Shown: piece by piece, positions 1 through 10,365 of the stretch
How positions within the stretch are numbered: the first letter of the stretch is position 1
Layout of the letters: every line of letters starts with the position of its first letter
Origin: Hippopus hippopus
Taxonomy: Eukaryota; Mollusca; Bivalvia; Cardiida; Cardiidae
Assembly (NCBI GenBank): GCA_946811185.2
Contig: OX328100.1
Span: forward strand, 17,534,999-17,598,998
Length of the DNA stretch: 64,000 nucleotides
Direction of reading: 5' to 3'
Translations under genes and position numbers: made by a program
The notes under the pieces: model-generated
Database searches by the model: none
Told to the model about the DNA's origin: nothing
The model's input: the letters and a program-made list of their open reading frames with translations, nothing else

Positions 1-239
1 TCCTTGGTGGAATTTTCTTGATAAAATTCATGAGTCGTGTTCTGTGAAAAGGTGGTCTTAAGCATCTGCAAACACTATCGACCCATCTCCGCAGGCTGTC
101 CTGGATCAAAACCTTTTGCAACTTTCAGATACACTGTACTAGTAATTCTTGCCCTACATTCATAGGTTTAGTATAATACAAAGAGGGAGAAAACTGTTTT
201 AGAGAAAACTGAAAACGAAAAGAAACTTTGGCCCCAGTT

Positions 240-680
240 TTTGAGTGACAGGCAGTGTAGGTTTTTGATCAGGCAAATCATTCGTAAGTTACGTTTCCCG
301 CAAAACCACTTCTATTGTCATGTGATATTACCTCGTGATAATGCTTAACTCTCTAGTTGACGACAAAATTATAAACTGGTCCAAATTAAAAGCAACTGTA
401 CACCATTTAACCATTAGGTTGCTAAGCGCGAATCACTGACCTTTTGCGGACTGTGTAGATCAAGATCAGACTGCACAGAACTGTCCGATAAGGAGATAAT
501 TTTGCACCAAAAAATATAACTGAAATTGCAACATTTCGGTTTTTACTATCGGCTTGAAAGTTTCATTTCACATATCAAGTTATCAGTGGCAGACGGTGTA
601 GATCTTTGATCAGACAGGTCATTCTTAAGTTACATTGTCCGCAAAACCACTTCTATCGTCATGTCATATTACCTCGTGAT
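240..680. repeat. Imperfect duplication of about 90 bp at 345-bp spacing
   Basis: 240-343 and 587-682 share GTAGGTTTTTGATCAGGCA-like sequence, GCAAAACCACTTCTAT and ATATTACCTCGTGATA. A tandem duplication of the whole interval is the simplest reading. Confidence 0.6.
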
Positions 681-893
681 ATGGTTTCATTCTTTGGCAG
701 ACAAAAAAAAAAACCCCACGAAGTGGTACAAATTAAAACGACTTAAGGACGATAAATTAAAGATAAGATTTGTCTTTGAAAAGGAGGAAAACAGTGTGGA
801 ATAAGAAGAAAATGCTGGTTACCAGCATTTTCTTCTTTTCCCACAATGCTCAAAAAAGCCATTTCAACAGGGTCGTCAAAATACGGTCTTGTG
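345..893. repeat. MITE-A with MITE-B sequence, inside a local duplication
   Basis: TTAACTCTCTAG start at 345; palindromic core near 805-855 with matching AAGAAG/CTTCTT arms. MITE-B sequence (TTGCTAAGCGCG, GATCAAGATCAGACTGCACA) lies between, about 410-560. Confidence 0.65.
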
Positions 894-899
894 AATCAA

Positions 900-1100
900 A
901 GAGCCACATGCTTTACTTAACCTGTAGACTGCTAAGCGCGACTTAAAGACCTTTTGCAGACAGTATAGATCAAGATCAGACTGCACAAAACGTGCAGTCT
1001 GATCTTTGATCTACACTTTCCGATAAAGACATATTTTACAAAAATAAAAAAAAAAATTTTTGAAAGAGCGAAATTTGGGTTTTTACAACCAGCCTAAAAG
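900..1100. repeat. MITE-B copy
   Basis: Begins TTAACCTGTAGACTGCTAAG, central inverted repeat around CAAAACGTGCAGTCTGATC, then TCCGATAAAGACATA. It is followed by AT-rich divergent sequence. Confidence 0.75.
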
Positions 1101-1202
1101 TGCCGTTTCACTTATGTAGGTGGATAAGAGTTAACAAAAAAAAGAGCAGTGAGTATGGCTGGCGGAAATCGTAAGTCAAGCCAAATATACTGCACACTTG
1201 AT

Positions 1203-1430
1203 TTAACTCTTTACCAGACGACAAAAGTTTAGACTCGACCAAACTGAAAGCAGTTTCAGACGACAAATTAAATATGGCTAAAAGAACGGATTTGTGTTTG
1301 AAATGGTAAAACACATTGTGGGAAAAGGAGAAAATGCTGGGGACCAGCATTTTCTTCTTTTTCTACAATGTTTTCAAATGCTAATTTCCTTAGGTTCGTT
1401 AAAAGTTAGGATTGTTGGGTAAAAGGTTAA
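1203..1430. repeat. MITE-A copy
   Basis: Full length with TTAA at both ends (1203-1206, 1427-1430) and central palindrome near 1315-1370 (centre GGGGACC). Confidence 0.9.
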
Positions 1431-2237
1431 ACTCTCCCGCAAAACGACGCTTTGTACATAACGTTTAATAGAATCTCTTCGAAACTGTGATGGCAAAAAG
1501 AGAAAGTGCTCAAAACGAGCAGTGTCTCCGTATGTCGCCATGTCCTCATTCTATATATTTATTTACATTTGTAAATTTGGTCCACTTTTCCCAAAATGTT
1601 TTCATCAAAGTACAACCCATTGCTAAGAAGGTAGTGTACAAGGATAACATGCACTTTTTATCGCTTTGATCTGTGCACAGTTTAAGGACTTTTGAAGAAA
1701 TCTTCACAACACGTGGTAGGAGTATATCCGGAGGACGGACAATTGAGAAACCATCGTGACACTTAAGCAATTTATTTATCTATCGAAAACGTTTTCTTTC
1801 GGCATAGCTGAATGTACTGGCTTTTGACTTACCATCTTGATATAGATAAATCCGAATGAATAGATGGCAGTTTGTGATTGGTGAAAAGTATGCACATGTT
1901 TATTCGGCGAGCCCCTGCTGGCCTATTTGCTCGCACATTTATGTACGCCAATATAGTTCTCAACGTTGCTGCAGCTAATCGATACCCCGGAACCTTTATT
2001 CACACAATAGCAAATTAATATGATAGATAGGGACGATCTTTTTCTCGCACTATTTGTTAATTAATCTTTTTCTAATTAATACTTATATGACCCAAAACTA
2101 TATGTCTGCACGAGTGTAATTCGGCCAACATCATAAGATTTCGGAATCGGTCGAACGAGTGCATGTATGTCATGGATAAGGGTTACAGACATAAAGCACA
2201 ATGTCTAAGAAGAAAAACGTTTTTTTTCGCGACCAGC
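1431..2237. other. No gene recognised
   Basis: AT-rich. A degenerate MITE-A-like stretch around 1570-1610 (CACTTTTCCCAAAATG). Nothing else recognised. Confidence 0.5.
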
Positions 2238-2239
2238 CC

Positions 2240-2565
2240 GAATAGAACAGGTGGTAGACTGTAGGACTTTTGAATTTCAAGTCTCGGGCCACTTGAGCAT
2301 GTGGGTTCGAGCCCAACAGCTGACCATCTACAATGGCTTATAGTCTTTCGGATGAGACGTTTTAAACCGAGGCCCCGTGTGATGGTGTTGTGGACCGAGC
2401 ACGTGAAAGAACAAGGCGTAACTCAGAATGTGTTTCGTCCCTTATCTTGCACTTTTCCCTATAACATAACTACGGTTGAAGCCTTCTGGGGGCGTCACCC
2501 AAATAGGCAACCGGTGCTGACGATGAATAATTGGAAAATTAACCAAGCTAAAAATCAAGCGGTAA
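2240..2565 (+). repeat. tRNA-derived SINE (family I)
   Basis: tRNA-like head with ACAGGTGGTAGACTG and GTGGGTTCGAGCCCA (A and B box positions). Body has TCTTTCGGATGAGACG, CCGAGCACGTGAAAGAAC and CTTCTGGGGGCGTC. Same family as 5331-5640 and 35030-35330. The tail resembles a conserved eumetazoan SINE domain; that link is from memory. Confidence 0.75.
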
Positions 2566-2639
2566 GGTATAATTGTTTACTCTTCGTCGAAGATATGTAA
2601 TGTACGATGATAGAGATTAAACTATAATCTTGGAATAAA

Positions 2640-2886
2640 CATGAGCCATGCTCTGGGAAAAGGAGGCTTAATCCATCTCAGCGATGCATTATATTAAACA
2701 TGTCATACCATCATAAAATCCATTTTGTCTAACAACCGAATGATTTATTGTCTTTTGATATGCTAAAAATTGACAAATAGCAAAAAGTTTTGGCCCAGGT
2801 CAGCCTATGCGGACTGCGCAATCTGACCTTGGTTGATACTTTTTGCAGATGCGTCAAGCCCCTTTTTCACAAAGCATGGCTCATAT
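2640..2886. repeat. MITE-C copy
   Basis: Runs from GAGCCATGCTCTGGGAAAAG to AAAGCATGGCTC, with a core of GGTCAGCCTATGCGGACTGC. The outer ends are inverted copies of each other. Confidence 0.85.
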
Positions 2887-3482
2887 CTAATTGGAAAATT
2901 TATTTTTCAGCAAAATGATAAACAATGACGAAAAAGAGCCAATTGCTGCCAATGTTACTTTTTATTTCTCTTCATAATGATTCACAAAAGAGTTTCAATA
3001 TTCATATCCCAATACCTCTCACGCAGGCTATCTTTTTCAAAAGATAGTTCTTGTTTTTAATTGCGCAGTAGCAGATTCCTAAAGATTCGTATCTTTGAGG
3101 AAACAAATTTCCTGCACATCAAAGAAAACTCTTACTGAGGAAATTGATAAAATGGCGAAATCTTTCAAACAAAATAGTCTGCTTTGTTTCAAGTAATTTT
3201 TCATGATAGTCAACATGTTAAAAAAAAAAAAACCTATTCCATCCCTGTCTGTATTTTTTTTTTTTTGCATGTTAGTAGTATCATGTTTCCTTGTTCGAAT
3301 ATCATGTATAAGTGTAATTTGAACATTAAACTTGATTGATTGTAAAAAGTTTAATTCGTTAGCTTCTCCTAAAGGAGCTGTATACTATCAGATTTATACA
3401 AAGTGTGTAAGAAACCTTAAATGAGTACGTAACCTTATGGTAGCTCTAGTTTTCCGTAGTGGTCAAAACATTTGGGTAATGT
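2887..3482. other. No gene recognised
   Basis: AT-rich, with homopolymer A/T runs at 3218-3268. No coding or repeat identity assigned. Confidence 0.5.
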
Positions 3483-3700
3483 TCTGTGAAAGGGTGGGTT
3501 GAAGTTTCTGCAAAAAGTATCGACCCATAATAGCTTTTGCATTCTGCGCAGGCTGACCTTGACCTGCATAGAAACTTCATGCTGTTGGTAAATATTCTGC
3601 ATGTCAAAGGACGATTATACCTCTTGATTCAGCCAGGTTTAAGACAAGACAGGTTCTTATTAAGTATCAACTTGCTAGGTATAATGCATGACGAAGATAC
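3483..3700. repeat. MITE-C copy, partial
   Basis: TTCTGTGAAAGGGTGG start, GCAAAAAGTATCGACCCAT, CATTCTGCGCAGGCTGACC, ending GGTATAATGCATGACG. Confidence 0.75.
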
Positions 3701-3734
3701 CATTGAACTCTCTTTTCCCCGCGGAGCCCCTCAT

Positions 3735-4112
3735 GTATTAACTGAATTTTTTCAAGCCGATAGCAAACACCCAAATATTGCTATTAAAAGTCACATTTGG
3801 GGGAAAATATTTCCTTATCGGACGTATCCAAGATCAAACTGCACGTTATGTGCTGTCCGTATTTATATTCACCAACCCTTTTTAAGAAATTTCTTAGTTT
3901 TATTCTTCAGAAGCTTCTAAATTTGAAAGTAACACAACTTCTGATTGGTTAAACCATTTGGTGTAGCCAATCAGAAGTTTCGTTACTTTCTAAGTTGGAA
4001 AATCTTGGAGAATAAGACTAAAAACATTCTTAAGAATTATTAGATAATACAGACCTCATCTTGATTAACGTTGTCCGCAAAAGGTCATTGAGTCGCGCTT
4101 AGCAGCCTAAGG
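3735..4112. repeat. MITE-B copy split by palindrome E
   Basis: Left half to about 3862 (AAATATTTCCTTATCGGAC, CAAACTGCACGTTATG); right half from about 4047 (GTCCGCAAAAGGTCATTGAG, GCGCTTAGCAGCCTAAGGG). The interruption is repeat E. Confidence 0.75.
3866..4045. repeat. Palindromic repeat E, copy 1
   Basis: Inverted repeat with arms meeting at CAACTTCTGATTGGTT and AGCCAATCAGAAGTT, extending to TTAGTTTTATTCTTCA and GAGAATAAGACTAAAA. A second copy is at 52195-52375. Confidence 0.75.
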
Positions 4113-4565
4113 GATAAAGCTAAATTGGTGTTGATTCCCCACATAATGTTTTTCAAAGACGCCTGCTGCAAATTTTTTGAAGGGGTTAATAAGTTGATCT
4201 ATATTGACCTTTGTTCAATTGAAATAGGCCTACTATGAGTGGGATTGTAAAGTGCTAGGTTTAAGTAACGTTCCATGTATCAGTTGTTACGGAAGCTCTT
4301 GAGTACATGTGCATCGCATCTATTCGAGTACCCTTTCATGTACCAATTGTGAGGAAAGCTCTTTCGAAAGTATAATGCATGTATTTGCATGTTTTTGTTG
4401 ATGGAAATGAAAGGTCAGTTGCTGGTCAACGTGGAGCCTTTGTTTTGGTTTCCTCTATACGTCGTTCTATTGACGTCACCAGTCAGTTTAACATGGAAAT
4501 GAGAGCTGTAATGTTAGATGTCTATCTATAATGAGGAAGATCTTTGATCGCGATTTGTGCATGTA
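4113..4565. other. No gene recognised
   Basis: Unassigned sequence. It holds an imperfect local repeat CATGTATCAGTTGTTACGGA / CATGTACCAATTGTGAGGAA at 4273 and 4335. Confidence 0.5.
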
Positions 4566-4796
4566 TTAACCCTGTACCACAAAATCCCGAGTTTTATCGA
4601 CCTTGAGGAAGAAGCCTATTAAAAACAATGTGAGAAAATGAGAAAATGCTGGCGTAACCAGCATTTTCTCCTTTTCCCACTATGTTTTCTCCCCTTTCAC
4701 AGACAAATTCCACAATTAGAGCCACATATAATTTGTCGTCTGCAAAATCTTTCAATTTCGACTAGTCAAAAGTTTTGTTGCTTGGTTAAGAGTCAA
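4566..4796. repeat. MITE-A copy
   Basis: TTAACCCTGTACCAC start, palindrome around AAATGCTGGCGTAACCAGC, right arm ATAATTTGTCGTCTGCAAAA. The right TTAA is mutated. Confidence 0.85.
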
Positions 4797-5330
4797 ACGA
4801 TTACTGAACTAGGTTTGGCCCTAACCCTTTAACGTGATTTCCCGTGATTTCACGACACTGAGGAAGATGATTTCGCAAAATATTGATGGGAAAGGAGGAA
4901 GTGCTTTGCAACGTGCTGTCTGATCCTTCAATATTTTGGCAAAAAGAGCTTTGAAATTACAATATATTGGCGTCTTTTCCTGATTGAGAAAACATATTTC
5001 ATTTATTTTTCCGGCTTGAAACAGGGCTATTTAGAATTTTACAGATTCACTAAATAATAAATGATTCATCACTGAATTAAGTATGGCGATAGCTGGTAAA
5101 CCATCAGTACAGAAGATAGACAAATGTAAGCAAAAAATAATTTCCAGTGGTATTTCCTTACTGAGCTTCGTAGCCTCTTGCGGTATTTTTAGATTTCTCG
5201 CCAAAATTTCGCAAAGGTTTGTGGGAATTTCACATGATCAACAACACGCGTCAATTATGGGGGATCGTATTCAAACAAGCACGATGACGTCATATATGAT
5301 CTCATAGAAATAGACGGAGTTTCCGATTGC
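4797..5330. other. Mostly unassigned; degenerate MITE-A at its start
   Basis: 4816-4930 resembles a decayed MITE-A left arm (CACTGAGGAAGATGATTTCG). The rest, including a 74-codon frame at 5083-5307, shows no recognisable domain. Confidence 0.45.
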
Positions 5331-5640
5331 AAAGCGACCAGCTGCATAGCTCAAGTGGTAGAGCGTGGGACTTGTAAACATCAAGTCTTGAGTCACTTGT
5401 GGGTGTGGACTCGAGCTCCACGGCTAACCATCTAAAATTACTAATAGTCTTTCGGATGAGACGTTAAAAGGAGTTCCCGTGTGACGGTGCTTTACACCGA
5501 GCACGTTAAAGAACCAGGCGTGACTAAGGATGGGTTTCGTCTTGTATCTTGCACTATCCTCCATAACAAAACTAACAAGTCTTCAGGGGGCGTCGTCCAT
5601 ATTGGCAACTGGTAGCGGCGATAAATAAACGCAAACTCAA
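5331..5640 (+). repeat. tRNA-derived SINE (family I)
   Basis: The best-preserved copy: ATAGCTCAAGTGGTAGAGCG and GACTCGAGCTCCACG as A/B boxes, TCTTTCGGATGAGACG, CCGAGCACGTTAAAGAACC, GATAAATAAACGC tail. Confidence 0.85.
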
Positions 5641-5944
5641 TAAAAGCGACCAACCTTTGTTTGAACATGTTTTGATTGATTCCCTCTGATTGGGTTTGCG
5701 TTTTTTTATCGTCACCACCGTTTGGTACCGCTTAAATGCCGCATCTAACCGTTATGTTCCTTTGCCTTTTCAGAGAAAATATATTTTGTTGTACTATCAG
5801 TGTTAGCAGCAACAACAACAAGACAATCCAACAATGCCCTTTTATGAATGAACATTCCTTCCCACGCCACAGTTTGCTATTTTACACAATTGCAGTCTGT
5901 TAGACTGGAATGAACACTGTCCCGAGGACTTTCATGAAGTAGTT

Positions 5945-6190
5945 GTGCTGTGGCAGAAAGGGGGTTTGATGCATCTCCGTGACACATGATACCAAACAAG
6001 TCGTCACATTATCATGGATCCATAAAATCCGTTTTGTATAACAACCGACTGAACTAAGAGGTACACTGGTCCTTTGACATGCTGAAAATTTACCACAAGC
6101 AAAAGGTTTCAACCCTGGACTGCGCATGCTGACTTGAGTCGATACTTTTTGCAGATGCATTAAGCACCCTTTTCACAGAGCATGGCTAAA
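5945..6190. repeat. MITE-C copy
   Basis: From TGTGGCAGAAAGGGGGTTTG to AGAGCATGGCTA. Core palindrome partly lost (ACTGCGCATGCTGACTTGAG). Confidence 0.8.
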
Positions 6191-6332
6191 ATCATTTGAA
6201 ATAACGGAGCAAGAGAACAGTATGATTCTTTTCTCTTAAAGTTCTCCGGAAAGAAATCTGTAACTGAAAATAAATTTACTCTTAAGGATTAAAGTTCTTT
6301 TTTACGCGACTGGCTGCTATTTACACACTTTT

Positions 6333-6957
6333 TTATGTGATAAAGGGAGAAAAATGACTTCTATAAATCCCTTTAAACAGTCTTCTTTTAAGGTTCTCCA
6401 GTAACACTTCATAATTTCTTTTTAGAGTCATTTTCCAGTCGAACATCTGACCTTTCACGATTCTAATTAATTTATCTTGATGTAAGCTCTTTGTGTATTT
6501 TTCAGGATTTTTTTCTTTTAAATGGTTCCTTATTTTAATATCATCTTTATTTACCCAAGTGATATAACAATCACTCACAAAGTTCTTATTTCCCAATAAC
6601 ATTTAATTTAGCGACTGTGAACACTTTCAATTTGAGATCGGATGAATTTTTTGCTGAAAAGGAGTTAGTTGTCAAAAAGATAAACAGACATGAATAAATA
6701 AATAAATAAATAAATAAATAGATAAATAAATAAATAAATAGTATTTTGAAAATGGACAAAGAATAATAATGTGGACTGTAGAAAATTAACATCATTAATA
6801 AACGTTGTGGAATTTCAACAAAATTAAATGATAAGATTTAATTTAAAAAAGAGAAAAAGTCATCACGCCATTTTATTGTATCCCATACCTGAAAATCCAC
6901 TGCCCAAGCAACAGAAATAGCACACAAGATTTCCAGTAATATAATATACTTATCCAT
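6333..6957 (-). CDS. Candidate small secreted-protein gene (structure uncertain)
   Basis: Exon 1, 6957-6889, encodes 23 residues, MDKYIILLEILCAISVAWA then VDFQ, which reads as a signal peptide with a cleavage site after AWA. It is followed by a donor GTATGG. A TATA-like TTTATAAATA lies about 75 nt upstream (near 7030). Downstream on the same strand is an 89-codon Lys-rich frame, 6602-6333, containing YITWVNKDD and GQMFDWKMTLKRNYEVL, ending in TGA. An acceptor-like TAAG before AAC TTT near 6580 would join the two in frame, but it lacks a strong pyrimidine tract. The stronger acceptor CTCCTTTTCAG near 6653 gives only a short tail. I do not recognise the family. Confidence 0.35.
6692..6740. repeat. 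(AAAT)n microsatellite
   Basis: About twelve AAAT units with one GATA interruption, within the putative intron of the candidate secreted-protein gene. Confidence 0.95.
6889..6957 (-). CDS. Candidate signal-peptide exon
   Basis: ATG in context AAATATGG, hydrophobic core IILLEILCAISVAWA and a donor GTATGGG directly after codon 23. It is the best-supported part of the candidate gene above. Confidence 0.45.
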
Positions 6958-7025
6958 ATTTATTTGAAACACTTTATAAGTCATTTAGTTCGTACAAAGA
7001 ACAATTGTGGTCCAGACCCGACACA

Positions 7026-7040
7026 AAAATATTTATAAAC
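7026..7040 (-). promoter_or_regulatory. Candidate TATA box
   Basis: GTTTATAAATA on the - strand between GC-rich flanks, placed about 70-75 nt before the candidate ATG at 6957. Confidence 0.3.
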
Positions 7041-7101
7041 CACGCGCTACTGAGAAATCCACTTTTCTGTTATAAGAGGGGGTACAACAGGGGGTTCAGC
7101 T

Positions 7102-7335
7102 TAAGCGTATACTAAACACTCCCACGTTTTAATGATCCTGAGAAAGAAGCCGTTTGAAAACAATGTGGGGAAAAGGAGAAAATGCTGGTTAACAGCATTT
7201 TCTCCTTTTCCCCACAATGTTTTCTAATCTTACAGGGACAGGAATGATCTTTGAGCTACATTTGATATTTGGTCTGCAAATGCTTTCAAACTGGACTAGT
7301 CTATTTCTTTTTGCCGTCTAGTATATAGAGTTGAA
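7102..7335. repeat. MITE-A copy
   Basis: Palindrome 7160-7222. Both arms carry four Gs/Cs (TGGGGAAAAGG / CCTTTTCCCCA) where most copies have three. Confidence 0.88.
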
Positions 7336-7424
7336 TATCAAACTCGAATTATAAGAATCCCATGGTTTCTTTCTTCTTAGTTTTTTCAACCGATTCCGAC
7401 GATACCATTGGCAATTTAATTCGA

Positions 7425-7720
7425 ACCGTGTTCTGTGAAAAGGGGGTTTAATGCATCTGCAAAAAGTATGAAACCAAGTCAGCCAGAGCGCCATTCATTT
7501 ACATTCGAAGACAATGTACTGCACAGAAAGTGCATTCCGACTATGATCAAAAGCTTGAAATTGGCATTTCCGAGTCGGTTTTAACCGACTCACTGTACCA
7601 GTTTCTTCTATGTAATTTCGTGCTTGAAATGGCTTGCTTTTTTCTCGTGCTAAAGACTACGAGGTTTAAGTAGACTTTTCAGTGTTAAAGGCATTTGGGG
7701 ACAACAAACTTATATGGACC
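7425..7720. other. MITE-C fragment and unassigned DNA
   Basis: CGTGTTCTGTGAAAAGGGGG and GCATCTGCAAAAAGTAT mark a truncated MITE-C at 7425-7475; GTGCATTCCGACTATGATC nearby may be MITE-B residue. Confidence 0.5.
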
Positions 7721-7751
7721 AATTGATTGGAGTGCATGTATGCATGCATTC

Positions 7752-7822
7752 AGATGGACGGAAGGACAGACAGACAGACAGGCGTGAAGGCGGGCAGGCA
7801 GGCAGGCAGGCAGACAGACGTT
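7752..7822. repeat. (GACA)n/(GGCA)n microsatellite
   Basis: GACGGAAGGACAGACAGACA followed by GGCAGGCAGGCAGGCAGACA. Confidence 0.9.
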
Positions 7823-8233
7823 TTCTGTTTTTCTCCAACTTCTTATGAATCTTTCTGGAACCAACTATCGACGATCCTCATCAAGTCTAACGCTGAAATC
7901 CGGTTTTTTACTGAGAATGTTCACCCCTGTGCGTCTCTAGATGATAAGGAACATCTTCATCATAAAAAAAAACATCCCTAAACTTTCGATAGTTGTTATC
8001 AATACGTGACGCAGGCAAAGGAATCGTGCCGGTTACCTACATCTATCTTATCAATAAACATCACGGTAAAAAGTCATGTGGGGGGAAAACGAGCGCAATG
8101 GAATCGAAATTACAGAAAATCGGACTGTTTTTTTTTTTTGTTACTAGTGCGTTTTCAAAAGATTTCATGTCATTTCTGAGCTTTTATCTGAAAAGTTTAA
8201 TGTTTCTTCTTTCTTTCATCAGAAATTTAAGGT
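7823..8233. other. No gene recognised
   Basis: Two open frames (7727-7981, 7993-8301) start in the microsatellite or run into a MITE-A. Neither shows domain character. Confidence 0.5.
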
Positions 8234-8456
8234 TTAACTCTTTACCAGAGAAATTAGTCTGGACCTGTCCAAATTGGAAACGTTTGCAGACAACAAGGTA
8301 AATGTGCCTCACATGATTAGATTTTTCTTTGTTAGGGTAGAAAATATTGTGGGAAAAGGAGAAAATGCTGGTTACCAGCATTTTCTCATTTTCCCACAAT
8401 GTTTTCAAAACTCCTTTTCTCAGGGTCTAAGGAGGTATTTTATGGTAAAGGGTAAA
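8234..8456. repeat. MITE-A copy
   Basis: TTAACTCTTTACCAG start (CAAAATT-type arm on the left), palindrome 8347-8402, right end TATGGTAAAGGGTAA. Confidence 0.88.
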
Positions 8457-8865
8457 TAAATAAACTAGTCAATAAATATATGACCTATCAAGCTAAAGTC
8501 TTATAGACGAGAGCTGTATGTATGGAAAGGGTGTCTAGCAATCAGACAAGATAATACGCAAGTACGTCTTGGCTCCATTTTTCTGTATCAGATCATTCCA
8601 GTCAGATTTTGTTTACCGGTTCCATTCTATGCTTCGCAGCCTGTCGAGATAAGAGAGTCTTATCTCCTGTTTTTTGGCAAGAAAACCTTTGTACAGTTCT
8701 TGGTACATCTTTTCTTCCGCGAGAAAGCCAAAAAATAGAGCCTCTATAAACCTAGCTATAACTGGCTGCCACTGAAAGCAGTTACGTAAGTCTGCCTATT
8801 GGTTGAAAATGATTTCTAATGTCCCTTGGGGTGCAGGATGGGTTGACTACGATTAGCCTTCTCCT
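8457..8865. other. No gene recognised
   Basis: Unassigned, including an AGATAAGAGAGTCTTATCTC short palindrome at 8648-8667. Confidence 0.5.
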
Positions 8866-9073
8866 TCGTGCAAAGCAATCTGATTTTCACCATAAGGTTC
8901 ATTTTTTGTTACAACTGACTGAATCATGGGGTAAACTGGTCCTTCGACGTGCAGAAAATTGACCAGTAGCAAAAAGTTTCCGCTCAGGTCAGCCTGCACG
9001 TACTGCGCAGGCTGATCTGGGGCGATACTTTTTGCAGATGCATTGAGCTCCCTTTTCACAGAACATGGCTCAA
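8866..9073. repeat. MITE-C copy, left end lost
   Basis: ACAACTGACTGAATCATGGG, core GGTCAGCCTGCACGTACTGC, ends CCTTTTCACAGAACATGG. Confidence 0.85.
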
Positions 9074-9077
9074 ATAC

Positions 9078-9308
9078 ATGAACCATGCTATGGCAAAAGG
9101 GGGCTTAATGCATCTCCGTTATGCATAATACCAAGCAGGTCATCACATAATTATGGATCCATAAAATCCATTTTGTATAACAACTAACTGAATCATGAAG
9201 TACAACATTTGATCTTTTGACGTGCAGAAAATTGACAAATAGCAAAATTTCGACCTGGATCGGCCTGTGCGGACAGCGCACTTTCTCATTCAGGGTGAAA
9301 TACAATTG
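9078..9308. repeat. MITE-C copy, right end lost
   Basis: GAACCATGCTATGGCAAAAG start with the complete GGCTTAATGCATCTCCG segment; it breaks off after CGGACAGCGCAC. Confidence 0.85.
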
Positions 9309-9577
9309 CGCTATGCTCCGGCAAAAGGGAGCTTAATGTATCTCCGTGATTCATGTTACCAAAAAAGCCAACACATACTTATGGATCGATAATATCCACT
9401 TTAAAAAAAAAACGAATCATGAAATAGACTTGCCCTTGGACATACAGATAATTGACCAATGGATAAAAGTTTCGGCCCAGGTCAGCCTGCGCGGACTGTC
9501 GAGGCTAACCTGGGTCGACACTTTACGCAGTTGCATTTAGCTCTCTTTTCATGGAGCGTGGCTCAATTACGTGTATG
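9309..9577. repeat. MITE-C copy
   Basis: GCTATGCTCCGGCAAAAGGG to CATGGAGCGTGGCTC. The core GGTCAGCCTGCGCGGACTGT pairs with GAGGCTAACCTGGGTCGACA. Third in a row of adjacent MITE-C copies from 8866. Confidence 0.88.
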
Positions 9578-9939
9578 GGTGTGTTTTGCCAGCATATTTT
9601 ACAAGATAGCTGACAGTAAAGATCCAAGATCGGAATACACGTGCTATGCAGTCTGATCCTGTCCGCAAAAGTAGTCTGATCAAGTCTACAGTGTCTACAA
9701 ATACAACTTACGTTGTACAAGTACATGGCATTCTAAGAGTAATGATTAGAAAAACTTTATGCTTTAAAAGACACCATACAATCGATCAAATTCATCTTTT
9801 TCAATATTACGAAAAAGTTGCGTTTTGCCCGTTAGTCTACTCTCTTTGAAATTGTCGGACCCCGTTTCACTAAGATATTCAATTCGTATCATGGATCTGT
9901 AAAAAAAAAAATTTGAGAGTCGAATCTTCTTGCTTTTTT

Positions 9940-10072
9940 TTTTTTTTTTTAATTTTCTGCATGTCCAAGGACCATTCTACCTCATGATAAAGCTAGTTGT
10001 CAAACAAAATGGGTTTTTATGGATCCATAATTGTGTGATGACTTGCTTGAGATTATGCATCATGGAGATCCA
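9940..10072. repeat. MITE-C right half
   Basis: Begins in a T-run, then TTTTCTGCATGTCCAAGGAC and ATGGATCCATAATTGTGTGA. It ends where a MITE-A begins. Confidence 0.7.
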
Positions 10073-10290
10073 CTAACTCTTTTCCACACAATCTCGAGTT
10101 TTAACAATCTTTAGAAAGAACACATTTGAAAACATTGTGGGAAAAGGAGAAAGTGCTGGTTACCAGCACTTTCTCCTTTTCCAGCAATGTTTATTACCCT
10201 TTCAAACTTACATCATTTGAGCCACAATTAAGTTGTCGTCTGCAAATGCTTTGAATTTAGAAAGATCCAAAATTTTGTTGTTTGCCAGAG
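10071..10290. repeat. MITE-A copy
   Basis: Both palindrome arms share the variant GAGAAAGTGC / GCACTTTCTC instead of the usual AAATGC / GCATTT. Confidence 0.88.
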
Positions 10291-10365
10291 CACGGCTCTT
10301 ACGGCCCTTTACCAAACAATCCTGTCCTTTAGCTACACCGAGGAGGAATGTTACGAAAAAAAAAA

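Noticed and set aside
3537..3920. 127-codon open frame on +
   Set aside because: It spans a MITE-C, a MITE-B and repeat E; the open frame is chance.
8274..8459. Open frames of 60-100 codons that read across MITE-A palindromes (also 24030, 28482, 39261, 42485, 51257, 62592)
   Set aside because: The peptide GKGENAGYQHFLLFP recurs because the repeat has an open frame; it is not a gene family.
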